This document shows positions 19,272 to 30,885 of a DNA stretch of 64,000 nucleotides, piece by piece. A program made the translations under genes and the position numbers. This DNA comes from Aureobasidium sp. EXF-3400 (taxonomy: Eukaryota > Ascomycota > Dothideomycetes > Dothideales > Saccotheciaceae), in NCBI GenBank assembly GCA_024195585.1, contig SWBL01000066.1, positions 1-64,000 on the forward strand, written 5' to 3'. The notes below the pieces were generated by a model. That model ran no database searches and was not told the origin of the DNA. It saw nothing but the letters and a program-made list of their open reading frames with translations. Position 1 is the stretch's first letter, and every line of letters begins with the position of its first letter.

Positions 19272-21907
19272 TCAGTCACCATCTTGAACAGCGTGCATGG
19301 CTAAATATTTCTCCATAATACCATCCTTCATCACCCGTTGAGGCGCCGGATACCCAGTGAAGATCTCGAATTGGGCACGACCCTGTTCAATCAAGACCTC
19401 CAAAGGCTCAACGCAGATCCAGCCTCTATGCGCGTGATCATGTGCCTGCTGCAGCAGTGGTGTCCACGCGGACTTGTACGAAAGCTTGACTACTCGTTAG
19501 GCTTGCTCAGATACGAAGGGGCTGGTGTACTTACCTCGACGATGACTCCTCCAGTTCTGCTCTGGAACCACTGCTGAGGGATCTCGAACTCGGGAGGCGG
19601 CGTGTCTCCGATTTGGTGCGCAGGAATTGTACACACCACAATCGTGGGTTGCGCAATACCATCTGGCCAAGGCGAAGAAAGCGTCTCGACGACCTCGATG
19701 CGACATCCCGAATCTGTCGATGTTTGATTGAAAAGTCTTGTGTTCGGCTCGTTGTAAAGGGTGGTGAAATGCTCTGCAACTCGGACGGCTTTGCTGTGTG
19801 TCCGGTTCCAGAGCACAATGTTCTTCACACCCATTTGCAACAAGGCGTACACCGAAGCGCGAGCCATACCGCCGGCACCAACAATAAGCGCTGAAGAGTT
19901 GGACTGGATGGTATTCGCAGGTGAGAGGTACCGAGATACGCAAGTGTATATTGCGGTCCAATCTGTGTTCTCACCGTACAGCCCGACCACTGCTCCCGCT
20001 CTGTTCTTGTGAGATCGGCATAGCGGGTCTGCCGTGGCATTGTCTCCATCTGTCACGGCTCTCAACGGCAACAGCGTATTGACAGCCTGTATCGCCTTGG
20101 CTGCCTGGCTCGTTGAGTCCAGCTGGGCCAGGATCTCAGATTTGAAGGGAAGACTGATACTGGCACCTCCAAATGAGTCATCCACGAGGCAATTGAAGTC
20201 GCGCAGGTCGTGAGACTGTTTGAAAGAGTAGTTGTGATCCATAGCCAAGGCTTCGAAGGCAGCATTGTGCATCATTGGTGACAAACTGTAGTCGACACTT
20301 GCGCCAAAGATGTGAAAGTGCAACGGTTGGTAGATGAAGCTTGAGAATTTCGCTTTCATCAATTGCTTGAACGTGAGGAGGGCCGCTGTCGGATCCGAGG
20401 TTGGTATTCCTGGCTGTTGCACCGGAGTCAAACAAGTATTGAGCACCATTGATGATTTGGACTTAATGCCTGTGGTGTAAGCTATCAGAGGAGTCTTTGA
20501 TCTAGAAGCGATTGCGGCTTGGAACAGAGCACAGGCTCTATCTTCCGATGCCGACTTAGCCTCGCAGACAAAGCGAACAACATGGCAGCCCAATGCAACA
20601 GCACGGTCGAATTCCTTGTGCAGAGCAGGATCTGACCAGATCGAAGAGCGTGTCGTGGGATAGAAGCGATGACCAATGATCTGTGTCCGAGTTACCGAGC
20701 TTGTCAGGTCACGGATCTGACGATCTGTACAGTTGAGATCTATCGTGATGAAGTCAGGGATGAGACGAAGCCCATGGTATAACAGATCGAGATATAACTG
20801 CTTGGGCGAAAGCAGCGCTGAATCTTGACACTCAACATGATATACTACAGGAGCTTCTGAATGCCGTCGAATCATTTGAAGTGTACGACTGATACGGTCT
20901 CGCTGAGATAGAATCTGCTGCGTTGGACAGGATCCTACGACTAGTTCGACTGCATCCGTGCCACGGTTCAGGTCGACAAGACTGAAGTCTGCATCAGCAC
21001 TATCTTCTAATCGCAGCATCGACAATGTGGAGAATTCACGTTCTGACGGCGGAGAAGGACCAAGCAGGGAATCTGTACGCGGCGGGGTCCTAGCCAGGAG
21101 ACTCAAGAAATGCAAAAAGTCTTGTTTGACATTCTGAAGAAGTTGGGGTGGATTGTGGAGTTCAGTCCGACCTCTGAGGTTTCGACATAGCTCAGCAGAA
21201 AGCGGACTGGCGGCCTCGCTCTCCGGTAGGTTGAAGAACTCGTGATTAGATATTCGACGGCAAAGCTGCCGACCCTGACCAAGGATTTGCAAGACCTCGC
21301 TGGTGTCTGGGAGGCCGAGATAGTCTCGAATCACGGTGAGATCGCGATTGATCATGACGACAGGATGCGTGACAGCGAAGGCACGAATCAGGGCTTGACA
21401 ATGCGGTTCAAGGGCTTCGGGGCCGCAGACGAGCACGCACCGTGTACCGTGTTGCTGAAGTATATCCTCCAAGGCTTTGGACGAGACTTTGCGATAAGCA
21501 TCCAAGCCTCGCTTCTTGATGTATTCGGATCTCTTCATACGGTAATGCTCGACGAGCCAACTCTCGGTATCAATCAAGCGAAAGCGTAGGGCAGTCGCAG
21601 CGATGACAGCGAAAGAGGAGAGACCGCTTCCCTTGGTGCCGACCAAGACTATCGAGGCATCTCGCTCGGATGGAGTTCCTGCTCGTGACACCTGACGCGT
21701 GTGCGCATCTCGAACGGAAGGAGTCCGGGAGTTCGGAGTGGTGCTATAGCGATGGATAACAGCGTCGCGCGTCTCGGTAGTCAATCGGCGGTAGACTGGA
21801 GGTTCGACGGCGTATGAGGCATTGAAGATGGGGCCTTCGACACGACGTCTCTTGATTCCGCTGGGCGACGAATTCGACGACGAAGACAATACTACAGTGT
21901 CAGTCAT
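19272..21907 (-). CDS. qutR: AROM-like quinate pathway repressor (QutR / qa-1S type)
   Basis: Two exons (19535-21907, 19272-19484) give 861 residues with the order of the last three AROM domains: shikimate-kinase-like (about 85-250), type I dehydroquinase-like (about 300-520), shikimate-dehydrogenase-like (about 535-861). Catalytic features are degraded, as expected for a repressor rather than an enzyme. The P-loop reads GTKGSGLSS with leucine for the Walker lysine, and the expected dehydroquinase Schiff-base position reads VVRFV. The dehydrogenase part keeps SLSPMMHN, GENTDW and GAGGMARASVYAL, probably as a metabolite sensor. Splicing of the 50-bp intron yields VIVELSYKSAWTPLL and the family C-terminus. 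It is divergent from the Zn2Cys6 gene, the arrangement known for quinate repressor/activator pairs. Confidence 0.9.
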
Positions 21908-22626
21908 GTCAACGAGGGCGCATAGGTCTTGGACGTGGAATCAGCACGAGTGCGATATTCCAACGACCTACTCCCTCTGACCATAGTGTTTAGTGCCCGC
22001 TGATGGCAGGATGGGCTGTCGCTCTCGAACAAGGTCGGATAAAGACCTTCCCGATCGTGCGGGGGTTGCCGACTTTTGACTTTCACCTCTACCTCCGGGT
22101 CTTGTCATGCCGTGTGCTGGGATATGCGGCCCGAGATCTGGAAACCTACCATGGCCGATATCGAGAAGTCGTACTGAACCACGCAACCTTAGCAGTTCTC
22201 ATGGGCTACGCCTCTGGAGCAAATAGGACTAGGTCATGCTAGAGGTCGTGACGTGCTCTTGAGAGTTTTCTAAAAGGGACGCTCGTCTGAAGCCTGGCTG
22301 AAGCCTGTACCCCGCTCCAGAACGGTTGCGCAAACTACGCGACTGTGCTTTCTCGCTGTCTTGATTCAAACAACATGAATCAAATTGGCAGGTATTCTGC
22401 TTCATCCGTTCGCATCTCTGCAATCATCTTTCTCGTGGCAGGATTGCCCTAGCCATAGATATCTGGAGGCGGTGTAACCTCGAAAAGCACAAGTTACTCT
22501 CGCGAACACGAACTTCGGCCACCCAACCACGACGCGACCATTTCCCGACTCGAAATTGGTCGATCATCGCATGACGGGGACAATCCATTCAAGCCTTCGG
22601 ACGACGCAATCTGAGGTATTCCTATC
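21908..22626. promoter_or_regulatory. Divergent promoter between repressor and activator genes
   Basis: 719 bp between the two regulator start codons. It holds the CGG-N12-CCG site at 22036-22053, 129 bp before the repressor ATG. No gene is seen. Confidence 0.55.
22036..22053. promoter_or_regulatory. CGG-N12-CCG cluster motif, site 2
   Basis: CGGATAAAGACCTTCCCG lies between the two regulator genes, nearer the repressor. Its GGATAA core recalls the sites described for the Neurospora quinate activator. Confidence 0.6.
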
Positions 22627-24880
22627 ATGTCCCAGGCTGCAACGGAACCTCCTCGGAAGCGTCAGCGGGTGACCCAGGCCTGTCACCGATGTCGACGTAA
22701 GAAATACAAGTGCGACAGTGAACGCCCAACGTGCTCCACGTGCAAAAGTTCAGATGCAGAGTGTACTTACGGAACCATCGCCAAGCGTCGCGGACTTCAA
22801 TCTGGATATGTGAGAGCGACTGAGATTCTCTGGGGTCTGGTCTTCAAGAAAGTCGAGGGTAGTCAACGTGTCGTCAACGAGCTGCTTGCCGATCTCTCCA
22901 ACATCATCAGCAATGGCGGCAGTGATGGCGACCACCGTGCAGATGATCTTCTGGACTGCTGGAGAAACAGTGGCATACCTTCTGCCATCGAACTGATGCT
23001 GGACGGCGAGTTTGTCAGCAATCAAGCTGGGCCATTGGAAGATATGGACAGTCAAATTGACTTGACTCAAGCCTCAATTCTGACCTGGAATCTTCCTCAA
23101 CCAGATCAATACCAAGGCACCCCACCACCAGCGTTATCGCCATTACCCCTGCCGCGAGTGCCATCATCATTACCCTTACAACAGATCCCCTCACCAACAG
23201 CGGCCGTTGCAGCCGCTTCAGATGCATTATACCCCTCCGAGCAAGTGTTTGCGACGACCCAAACGAGTTTCGCATCCCTTCCGCCAGATTGGCAATCCTT
23301 GGCTCAGGTCTATCTTGCTGTCGAACACTCATGGTTTCCAATGCTCGAACGACATGCACTCTTCCGAATAGCATATAGTTATCAGGACGAAAGTGATCAT
23401 CGAGCTCTTCCTGACGAACGCCATCGAGGCGAGTATGCAACCTTATGGGCGGTTCTGGCGCTTGGTGAGATTCATTCCAGTGGTGTCTATTCGCCAAGGG
23501 TCGCCCAATTCAAATCAATATCCAAGTACCTCCTCTCTACAGATCCCATACCAGACGACTACCTCAGCCACGGGCAGTCGCTGCTCCTCTGGTGTAACAT
23601 CCATCTAGGCTGTGACAGGTTAGTCCTGGCCAGGTCAATGCTGGCTCAAGCTTTTGTGTTCTGTTCTGCCAGCACATCTTCGTCAGCCTCAGGTGATCCC
23701 ATGTTCCAACGACAACGTGCACTCGCTCTCGCCGGATGTTTTGTCATGGATACCCTCCTTTCCATGGCTATGGGAGTACGGCCGCAGATCTCGATAGACG
23801 ATTTACCTTCATCTACACCCTGCGACGAGTCTGGTTCGGACGAGTGGGAGCCTTATGTCGACAAGTTTGGATCACGGCGATATGGAAATTCCACGAGTGG
23901 CGGTGGTATGGCAGCGCCCAGCCGTATATCAAGCACATTCAACCACCTCGTCAAGTTGTTTGTCATCCTGAATGCTGTTATGCAAAAGCAGACATTGGAG
24001 ACCGACTTTGCTGCTGCTGTCGAGACCTGGAGCTACAACCGACCGCGCCATCTGACCGTAACAGAGTCACTAATCCAACCGAGCCCGAAAAACGTTCTGC
24101 CACCGCAGCTCCACCTCCTCTCATTCTACTCCGTTATATCCTATATCGCAGCCTCGCGTCAACTGTACGGTCAACCCCACGTTCTTTGTGACGTTCTCCA
24201 ACAGGGGCCCGTAAAAGACATTGCAGGAATTCTGCTTCAAATCAGTGACAGATTCGGTGTGCAAGCTATGCCAGTCTCCATGAGTGTGCTTATACTGTTG
24301 GTAGCATCAGAGTCGACCCCTGATCCAAGCGATTACGGACCGACATTCACCAAATTCCAAGATACAATCACCGAGTACAAAGCAATGTGGGGCTGGGATT
24401 ATGCAACGGGCCATGAACAACACGATCTCACGGGGACGACCTTGATCGGTCAGTCTGACCATCACCTACTAACATCATTCACAGCACAAGACTTACTGCA
24501 TGCTACAATGCACGATGAAGCACAACATGGTATGTCAACGACGACTGGTCTGGGGACTGACACTGGCCAAGGCCTTGTTTCTCATGGCGTCGCGTCTAGA
24601 CAGTCAGATCAGGTCGGGATGGAGATGGATCTGGCAGCAACATCCTATCTTGATGACGCTGCCGGATTGGGTAGCGATAATCCGCTCGCGGATACACCTG
24701 CACAATTACGTGACTATCTGGCTTTGCTCCAGGAAAATGAGAGGTATCATATATAAATTTATCCATGAGATTTTACTCGGACTAAGACAACTTACTAACC
24801 CCTTTTTCAGCACGGGTAACAACCAAGACTTTATGCAGTCGCTGGGTTTCTTCATGGATTTCGACAACCTGAACTCGTGA
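22627..24880 (+). CDS. qutA: Zn2Cys6 quinate pathway activator (QutA / qa-1F type)
   Basis: Two exons (22627-24743, 24811-24880) give 728 residues. The binuclear zinc cluster near the N-terminus is CHRCRRKKYKCDSERPTCSTC, with a final cysteine in ECTYG, followed by RRGLQSGYVRATEILWGLVF, a linker I associate with the quinate activator group. The middle carries a fungal_trans domain with DTLLSMAMGVRPQIS. The 67-bp intron adds the acidic/hydrophobic tail QDFMQSLGFFMDFDNLNS, resembling an activation segment. Position beside the AROM-like repressor and within the quinate genes supports the call. It is the likely reader of the CGG-N12-CCG sites. Confidence 0.87.
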
Positions 24881-25051
24881 CCACTACTCCGCTACGCCAG
24901 ATCGTGTCTTGGTCCACGACCGAAATCATCACGGCCCGTCCCGATCCCTGAGCATGTGCTACACGGCACGAATGTGCGCTCACCCCTCATTTCCAAGAGA
25001 CAGACGAACCTCCATCGAGAATCTTCGCCTAATCGACTCTCTCTAGGTGTC

Positions 25052-26083
25052 CTAGTTCAGGTCCAAGGCCTTCTCAAACTTTTTCCAGGCTTCAATACCA
25101 CGCTGAGCATGACTCTCAGGAACATCCGACGCGGGATCCGAGAGTGTTCGCGAGAACAGCTCCATAGATACATAGCCTTCATAGCCCAGACCCTCAATGA
25201 TGGCTCTGGCACATCTTTCCGCAGGCAGATAAGCATTCCTATCAGTTTCGTAGATGAAGCATCGAGCATTGCGTGACCATGACATGCGGGCTGGTTGACC
25301 TTCCGCATGGAAAGGATGCTTGTCGTCGAGAGGTGGATCAACACGTTCCGCATCCACGACTTGGATGTAAAAGACCTTGGCGACGTCGACCGTCTTGACG
25401 AGTTTGGTCAACGATGTGTTCAGAGCATTCTCAGCGTCCTCCACCATGCCGGTGGGAGAAGCAGGATCTGCCCAGACGCGACCAGCGATGTTGAATGTAT
25501 CCAGACACATTCCGAAGTTTGGACGATCCACGCGCTGCACCACTTCCCACGCTGCGTCCCAGGTGTCGATGTAGGTGCTCCAACAAAGGTTCTCGTATGC
25601 GAAGCGGACTGGTCGTGTACGTTTCAGGCCTAGGTCGGCAACCTCGACCATATCCGCTACTATCGTGTCCATATCTCCAGTGATCTGGTCTTCAGGCAAA
25701 AAGTTGGCTGGAATCTGAATGGTGTCTGTGTCCAAAGTATCCACGATATCGAACCAGACGTGCAGCTTTTCAATCAGACGATCATGTTGTTGGCGGTCTT
25801 TGAGCCCTTCGTAGAACAGGAAAGGTTGCAGTCCGATGATTTTCAAGCTGTTCTGATCGCAGATTTCTTTCATTTTCTTTGCACCGGCTAGTAGTTGGGA
25901 TGGAGAGGGTGTGGCTTCCTTGTCGGCTGAAGCATCTATTTGTCTGGCGAGGTATTCGAGATCCTCGTAGAAGATCTCGATGCCTTGGAAACCGGATGTT
26001 GACGCAGCTTTGATTTTTTTTTCGAAGTCGTGGACCCATGCCCGTCCCAGACTCATAGATGCTATTGCTGGAGCATACTTCAT
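25052..26083 (-). CDS. qutC: 3-dehydroshikimate dehydratase
   Basis: Converts 3-dehydroshikimate to protocatechuate, the step that commits quinate and shikimate to catabolism. Single exon, 343 residues, TIM-barrel (xylose-isomerase-like). The open frame extends upstream to 26176, but the ATG at 26083 (MKYAPAIASMSLGRAW) matches the family start. Visible features are GIEIFYEDLEYLA with a metal-site glutamate region, FAYENLCWSTYIDTW, FGMCLDTFNIAGRVWADP with the conserved aspartate, and GYVSMELFSRTL with the final metal glutamate. Tail-to-tail with the activator gene. A CGG-N12-CCG site lies 228 bp upstream of the ATG. Confidence 0.93.
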   Translation of the reverse strand: MKYAPAIASMSLGRAWVHDFEKKIKAASTSGFQGIEIFYEDLEYLARQIDASADKEATPSPSQLLAGAKKMKEICDQNSLKIIGLQPFLFYEGLKDRQQHDRLIEKLHVWFDIVDTLDTDTIQIPANFLPEDQITGDMDTIVADMVEVADLGLKRTRPVRFAYENLCWSTYIDTWDAAWEVVQRVDRPNFGMCLDTFNIAGRVWADPASPTGMVEDAENALNTSLTKLVKTVDVAKVFYIQVVDAERVDPPLDDKHPFHAEGQPARMSWSRNARCFIYETDRNAYLPAERCARAIIEGLGYEGYVSMELFSRTLSDPASDVPESHAQRGIEAWKKFEKALDLN

Positions 26084-27037
26084 TGTGTAGGTTGTGACTG
26101 ATGAGAAGCGGTGAGATGTTTCTTTGGTGTTTCTCACAGGATATGCAGTTGCCGAGAGATGTTGTGAACAATGCAAATTTGTGAAATATTGTGATATTGT
26201 GATGGAATCGTGAGATTTTGTCCTGGAGTCAGATCATCATCATATGTATTGATGAAGCTATGCTTCCCCACAGTTTGAAGATGTCGGATTGGTTCGGAAA
26301 AAGACAGATCCGGCTAAATGGTGAGCCGGTCAAGTGTTGGACATTGTACGAACTTGAAGCATCCCCGTTGCCGGCACTGTGATGACTGTCCACTATCACT
26401 GCCTCCCAGCCAGGCCAGGTACCTACATGGAACACGCGTTCATCCGTCAAGAGGCAGACAGTATGTTATAGTCGATCAACTCCATGGGAAGATTTCTTCC
26501 CCGAGGGCAGCCGAAGCCCGGCATGGAACGCTTGGCATGATGGATCAGAAAAGTGGCTAGCAGGAGCACCCTGGCAATAAGGCTCATATGATAAAACAGA
26601 TAGGATTTTAGTACACAGGAACTAACACAATGAGATGTTTTGATCCAAGATCCTTCCGTACCATCATCCCATCGATGACTATATCATCGCCATGCTCGAG
26701 TATTATAATAATTACAGTGGAAGATGCAAAGAAGTTCGTGGACATCCCATTGCATGAGACACCTGCGTAGACCGAAACTAAAACCAATTAGCCAAATGTA
26801 TAAACGTAAATAACTTGCTTCATAGTACAGAAACCATATCTTCATCACCCTAACATTCATAGCCAATAATATACTGTTACTCAGCTGCACCATACTCAAG
26901 AACAGGGCCAAGAAGGCTCATGGAAGTTATCAATTTTCAATTCTGCTCGATTACATTGGAACCAATTATATTCATACAGGTCTATGGCTTGAAGTGAGAC
27001 GGACTTGTGCATCTACGAGAGCTTTTCTTGACTATGT
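26084..27037. other. Promoter of the dehydratase and spacer
   Basis: 954 bp. The half nearer the dehydratase holds motif site 3. The rest (26560-27037) is AT-rich with no coding pattern. Confidence 0.4.
26311..26328. promoter_or_regulatory. CGG-N12-CCG cluster motif, site 3
   Basis: CGGCTAAATGGTGAGCCG, 228 bp before the dehydroshikimate dehydratase ATG. Confidence 0.65.
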
Positions 27038-27817
27038 CTAAACCTGGATGTTCTGTCCATCCATCCATGCGTAGATCTGCTTGTACAGTATATCGTGCTT
27101 CTCGCCATTAACAGTCGTTCCAGACTCCCTGCGATGACCAGGCAAGTCTCTAATCACCTTGACCCCCATAGTTCTCTCTTGACAGTACGCAAGGTACCGG
27201 TAGCCAATTGGGTATTCCTTAGCTGCCTCTGCATCAATCTTAGGCACCCTGTTAGGATCCACAGGAATCAACTTGTCCTTTTCGTAGAAGTGGCGGACGT
27301 AGTTGGCTCCCCAGTTACCTGTCTTCTCATCCTTGGACCAGAAAAAGACAAAGCGACAGTCAGACTCGGCATCGGCTTCTATGCCATCTTCGAATTCGAA
27401 GCGTTGGGTGATGGTTGCCTTCATTTTGGTCACGGCTCGGGTTGCTTCCTTGTTGATGTCTGTTGTTGTGCCGTGAATTCTGTGCATGATGAAGACACCT
27501 TTGTCCATGCCTCCTTGACTGGCTTTGATGAAGTCTTCAAAGTGTGTGCGGCCGGTCCATGATGTGTAGATGTAAGCATCGGGGTGGAAAATCGACTTCA
27601 GGTTCTCCCACTCGCAAGAATCTCTGTATAGTCAATTAGTGACACTGCTGACAAGATATTGGGCTGGAGGGGAAATAGTGTGAGCTTACCTGTAACAAGG
27701 CCAACCCTCTGCCAATTCACGCAGCTTGTAGCGTTCCATCACAAGATCTGCTGGTCCATTATTGCGAAATGCGGCCTCTGGACGCGAGTTCTCTGGCAGC
27801 GAATGCAAATCAACCAT
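27038..27817 (-). CDS. SnoaL/NTF2-fold protein, candidate aromatic-acid decarboxylase
   Basis: Two exons (27690-27817, 27038-27623) give 237 residues. The N-terminus is [20 protein letters not shown]. Splicing a 66-bp intron gives [29 protein letters not shown], a typical SnoaL-like opening. Then come [28 protein letters not shown] and [17 protein letters not shown]. No signal peptide, no metal or cofactor motif. The sequence style resembles the cofactor-free gallate/protocatechuate decarboxylases described from the yeast Blastobotrys (AGDC1) and from Madurella (PPP2). That would turn protocatechuate, the product of the neighbouring dehydratase, into catechol. The fold is well supported; the reaction is an inference from resemblance and context. 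Confidence 0.75.
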
Positions 27818-28348
27818 GATTGTGAAGTTGCTCTGGAAACTGGAATTTCAGATGGAAGGAGATGATGAGATGTTTGACTGTGGGATTGAGCTGGGCTATA
27901 ATGATTTTGATGGAAGTTGAGCTACTCAGATATACACACTGATATGTCCCCCACTTGATCAGAGCTGGGGCAGTGGGGCCGAGGGTCTCTCGCGGGGAAC
28001 AGTTCGCGACCAATCTCAGTCCGCGCGTGCGGCTAAAACATTGTCCGAACCATCAAGGTGGATACGGGCTACTCTCATGCGCATCGAAGCCGACACCGCA
28101 GCAAAGTAACACAGAATATGATCAAGATGGCTGAGAAGCTAATGAAGATGGACAAATGTATTCGGCTAGAGCATAATCGCGTACTTGAAGGTTTGCTCAA
28201 GGGATGGAAAGAGTGATGGGGGCTCAAAGTTTAGATCACGAATTCGGATTGTGTGTGATGAGGCAGTAGTGTTCAGGTAGAAGGGTGATTTTCAGATTCC
28301 AAAACCGGAACGCCGGTTGATATCCATGCGATAATGTCAAGACTCAAA
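27818..28348. other. Promoter of the SnoaL-like gene and 3' flank of a quinate dehydrogenase
   Basis: 531 bp containing motif site 4 at 28030-28047. No gene is seen. Confidence 0.45.
28030..28047. promoter_or_regulatory. CGG-N12-CCG cluster motif, site 4
   Basis: CGGCTAAAACATTGTCCG, 213 bp before the ATG of the SnoaL-like gene. Confidence 0.65.
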
Positions 28349-29328
28349 CTAATGCAGCGTCTTTGACAATTGTTTTGCAATGGCAGCTTTCACCTCCTCA
28401 ACTGGCAGATCGCAATCCTGTCCAGAACGTGTCCTGCGCAAATCCTTGGTAGATCATGGCTTCTGTGCCCAGAATGACCTTCCATCCTGCTTTTTCTGAT
28501 AGCTCTGCAATTTGAGTCCAAGGCTTGGGGTGATAGCACATCTCCAAGATTGCACCCTTGGACTTGCTGAAGAAGGTCTCGAGGACCTTGCGTGCCTCGA
28601 TCTCTGCTGCACTCGATGGAGCAAAGTCCGGCACGCATGAGACGATAGCGCCAACGCTGTCAGCCTTTTGTGCTTCTTCGGCGGTCGCGACATGGATCAA
28701 CTCGTCTCCGTAACCATGGTCTTTGCACCATGAAATGACAGCGTCAACTTCGGACTTGTCTCTGTTCACCAAGTAAACCGTTGTTGCCTTCATAAATTTC
28801 TTCAGGGCATAGACAGCACTGCGAGCAGCACCTCCACCTCCGACGACCAAAGCTGGTTTCCCTTGGAAGACATCACTGGAGATGTTCTGGACGAAGGCTT
28901 CTCGGATACCGATAACGTCGGTGTTTGTGCCACAATAGATGCGTTTATCGCCATCTTGTTTGAGAAAGAGGGTATTGCATGCACCTACGTCTCTGCCCTC
29001 ATCCGTCAATTCATCGAGATGCTCGAGTATTGCGACTTTGTGAGGCATTGTGACCGATGCACCTGCTCGGATCAGCGACTTGTTTCAAAGAACCAGTCCG
29101 TAGTAACTAACCGTAGAATTGCGGATGTTGCCTGATGGAGAGAAACTGTGACATGTCTGTTGACTCGAACAGGAACTGCTGCCAGTTATATCCAATGTTG
29201 TCATAGACGGTCTGATGCATCAATGGTGAATATGAGTGAGCAATCGGATAGCCGAACAAAAGACCAAATCTTTCCCTCTTCGAGATGTCTGGGATCTCAG
29301 CGGTGATCACATTTCCGTTGGTTGCCAT
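28349..29328 (-). CDS. qutB: Quinate dehydrogenase (paralogue 2), C-terminal frameshift
   Basis: Exons 29112-29328 and 28398-29062 read 293 residues. The substrate loop [14 protein letters not shown], catalytic lysine in VTMPHK, aspartate in GTNTDVIG, Rossmann [13 protein letters not shown] and then VNRDKSE are all intact. The C-terminus goes [16 protein letters not shown], then LRSAS and stop at 28398. In the next frame the DNA continues [21 protein letters not shown] to a stop at 28349, which matches the expected family tail. A two-base loss or one-base gain near 28410 would explain this. No intron signals bridge it. Coordinates include the displaced tail. Divergent from the ring-cleavage dioxygenase. 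Confidence 0.85.
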
Positions 29329-29746
29329 TTTGGTAATTGATGGGATGATAAAATCTGAATTGCGGAATAGGGCGTTCGGTGATTTGGAAAGGTCGAGGTC
29401 AAGTACGCAGCCAGGTGGGTTGTGAATTGGTCTTTGATGTAATCAGGATCAGGAAACAACACGCCGCGACTGCTGTCGAGATGGAGCTTTGACTTTTCCG
29501 TGCCCCTCAAATTACCGGCAAAGCTCTTTCCCGGCGCGTCTCTCGAACATGTTTCGCGGCTCGATCTAGCCGTGGCGCCATCGCAACGAACACGGGGATG
29601 CGGAGAGACATCTGGTCATTCCCGAGTAAGCATTGAAGATAGCTCTGATGATGCTCGTATACAAAGATGACCTGCTACCTCCAATTCGCAGGCTTCGGTG
29701 ACCAAGTTCGACTCGATATATTTGTGTACGACTAAGTCAGGCAGCC
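29329..29746. promoter_or_regulatory. Divergent promoter of quinate dehydrogenase and ring-cleavage dioxygenase
   Basis: 418 bp between two start codons. It contains site 5 (29516-29533) and a shorter inverted pair CGG-N10-CCG at 29557-29572. Shared control of both genes is likely. Confidence 0.6.
29516..29533. promoter_or_regulatory. CGG-N12-CCG cluster motif, site 5
   Basis: CGGCAAAGCTCTTTCCCG lies 188 bp before the quinate dehydrogenase ATG and 214 bp before the dioxygenase ATG, so one site could serve both. Confidence 0.6.
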
Positions 29747-30885
29747 ATGGACCCTTCTCAAGTGGAAATTCCTCCTCTCAAAGATCTCACGATTGAGAAT
29801 ATCACGGAAAATGTTCATTTGATCAATTCCAGATGTCCCAATCCAAGACTGAAGTACCTGATGGAGAGTCTGGTGTCGCACGTACACGATTTTGCGCGCG
29901 AGACTCGGCTTTCCACAGACGAGTGGATGGCCGCTATTCAGTTTCTCACACAAGTCGGTCAGATCTGCACAGATGTGCGACAGGTAAGTCGACAAGTCCC
30001 ACTAATGTCACGAAGGTCGCATCTAGACATAGTGCACATATCTAATTCTTGCGTAGGAATTTATCCTCCTTTCCGACGTAATTGGGCTTTCTCTCCTTGT
30101 GGACAGTATCGACCACCCCAAACCTGCTTCAAGCACAGAAGGCACAGTCCTCGGACCATTCCACACACATGATGCCCATAATGAGTCAAATGGCGGCCAA
30201 TTATCCCACGATCCAGACGGTGAACCGTGTCTCGTCATATGCACTGTCAAGGACACCTCTGGCAAGCCCATCTCAGGCGCAAAAATCGACATCTGGGAAA
30301 CAGACAGTAAAGGCTTCTACGACGTGCAATATGCGGGACGTCAAGAACCAGACGGACGTGCAGTCATGCAGAGCGACGATGACGGTAACTTCTGGTTCAA
30401 TGCCATTGTCCCAGTACCATATCCTATTCCACACGATGGTCCCATTGGCAAACTGCTCAAGTTGTTGAAACGCCATCCATACCGACCTAGCCATATGCAT
30501 TTCATGTTCGACAAACCTGGCTACGATCATCTGATAACGTAAGCCCCGAGTCGTCAATCCGCCATCTTCTCATGGTGGACGATACACAATCCAGTGGCTG
30601 ACCTTTTCTAACAGAGCCTTATACCTTCGCGGCGACCCCTACGAAACTTCTGACGCTGTCTTCGGAGTCAAAGAATCCCTCATCGTGGACCTGAAGACAG
30701 TAACTTCCTCACAAGCAAAAGAATACGGCGTGGCGGAGGGCTGCAGGTTATTGACATATGACTTCGTGCTTGTCTCGGACGAGGAGGCACGATCATTGCG
30801 CGAGAAAGAGGCAATGGCTGCCATGGAGAAGCTGGGGAGGAGGATGAAGCTCTTGGATGGGCTACCTGTACCGGATGTCGATTGA
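29747..30885 (+). CDS. Intradiol ring-cleavage dioxygenase, probably hydroxyquinol 1,2-dioxygenase
   Basis: Exons 29747-29983, 30057-30538 and 30615-30885 give 329 residues. An N-terminal dioxygenase dimerisation domain (FLTQVGQICTDVRQEFILLSDVIG) precedes the catalytic domain. Fe(III) ligands are visible as tyrosines in GFYDVQY and RHPYRPSHMHF and the two histidines of HMH. TEGTVLGPFH and YPIPHDGPIGKLL are typical of the catechol/hydroxyquinol branch, not of protocatechuate 3,4-dioxygenase subunits. RHPYRP followed by PSHMHF and the linked maleylacetate reductase favour hydroxyquinol (giving maleylacetate) over catechol (giving muconate). A catechol enzyme cannot be excluded. It shares a promoter with a quinate dehydrogenase. 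Confidence 0.87.

Noticed and set aside
28398..28500. An intron to rescue the C-terminus of the second quinate dehydrogenase
   Set aside because: An acceptor-like GGACAG exists but no GT donor gives a frame joining EAMIYQG to CDLPVEE.
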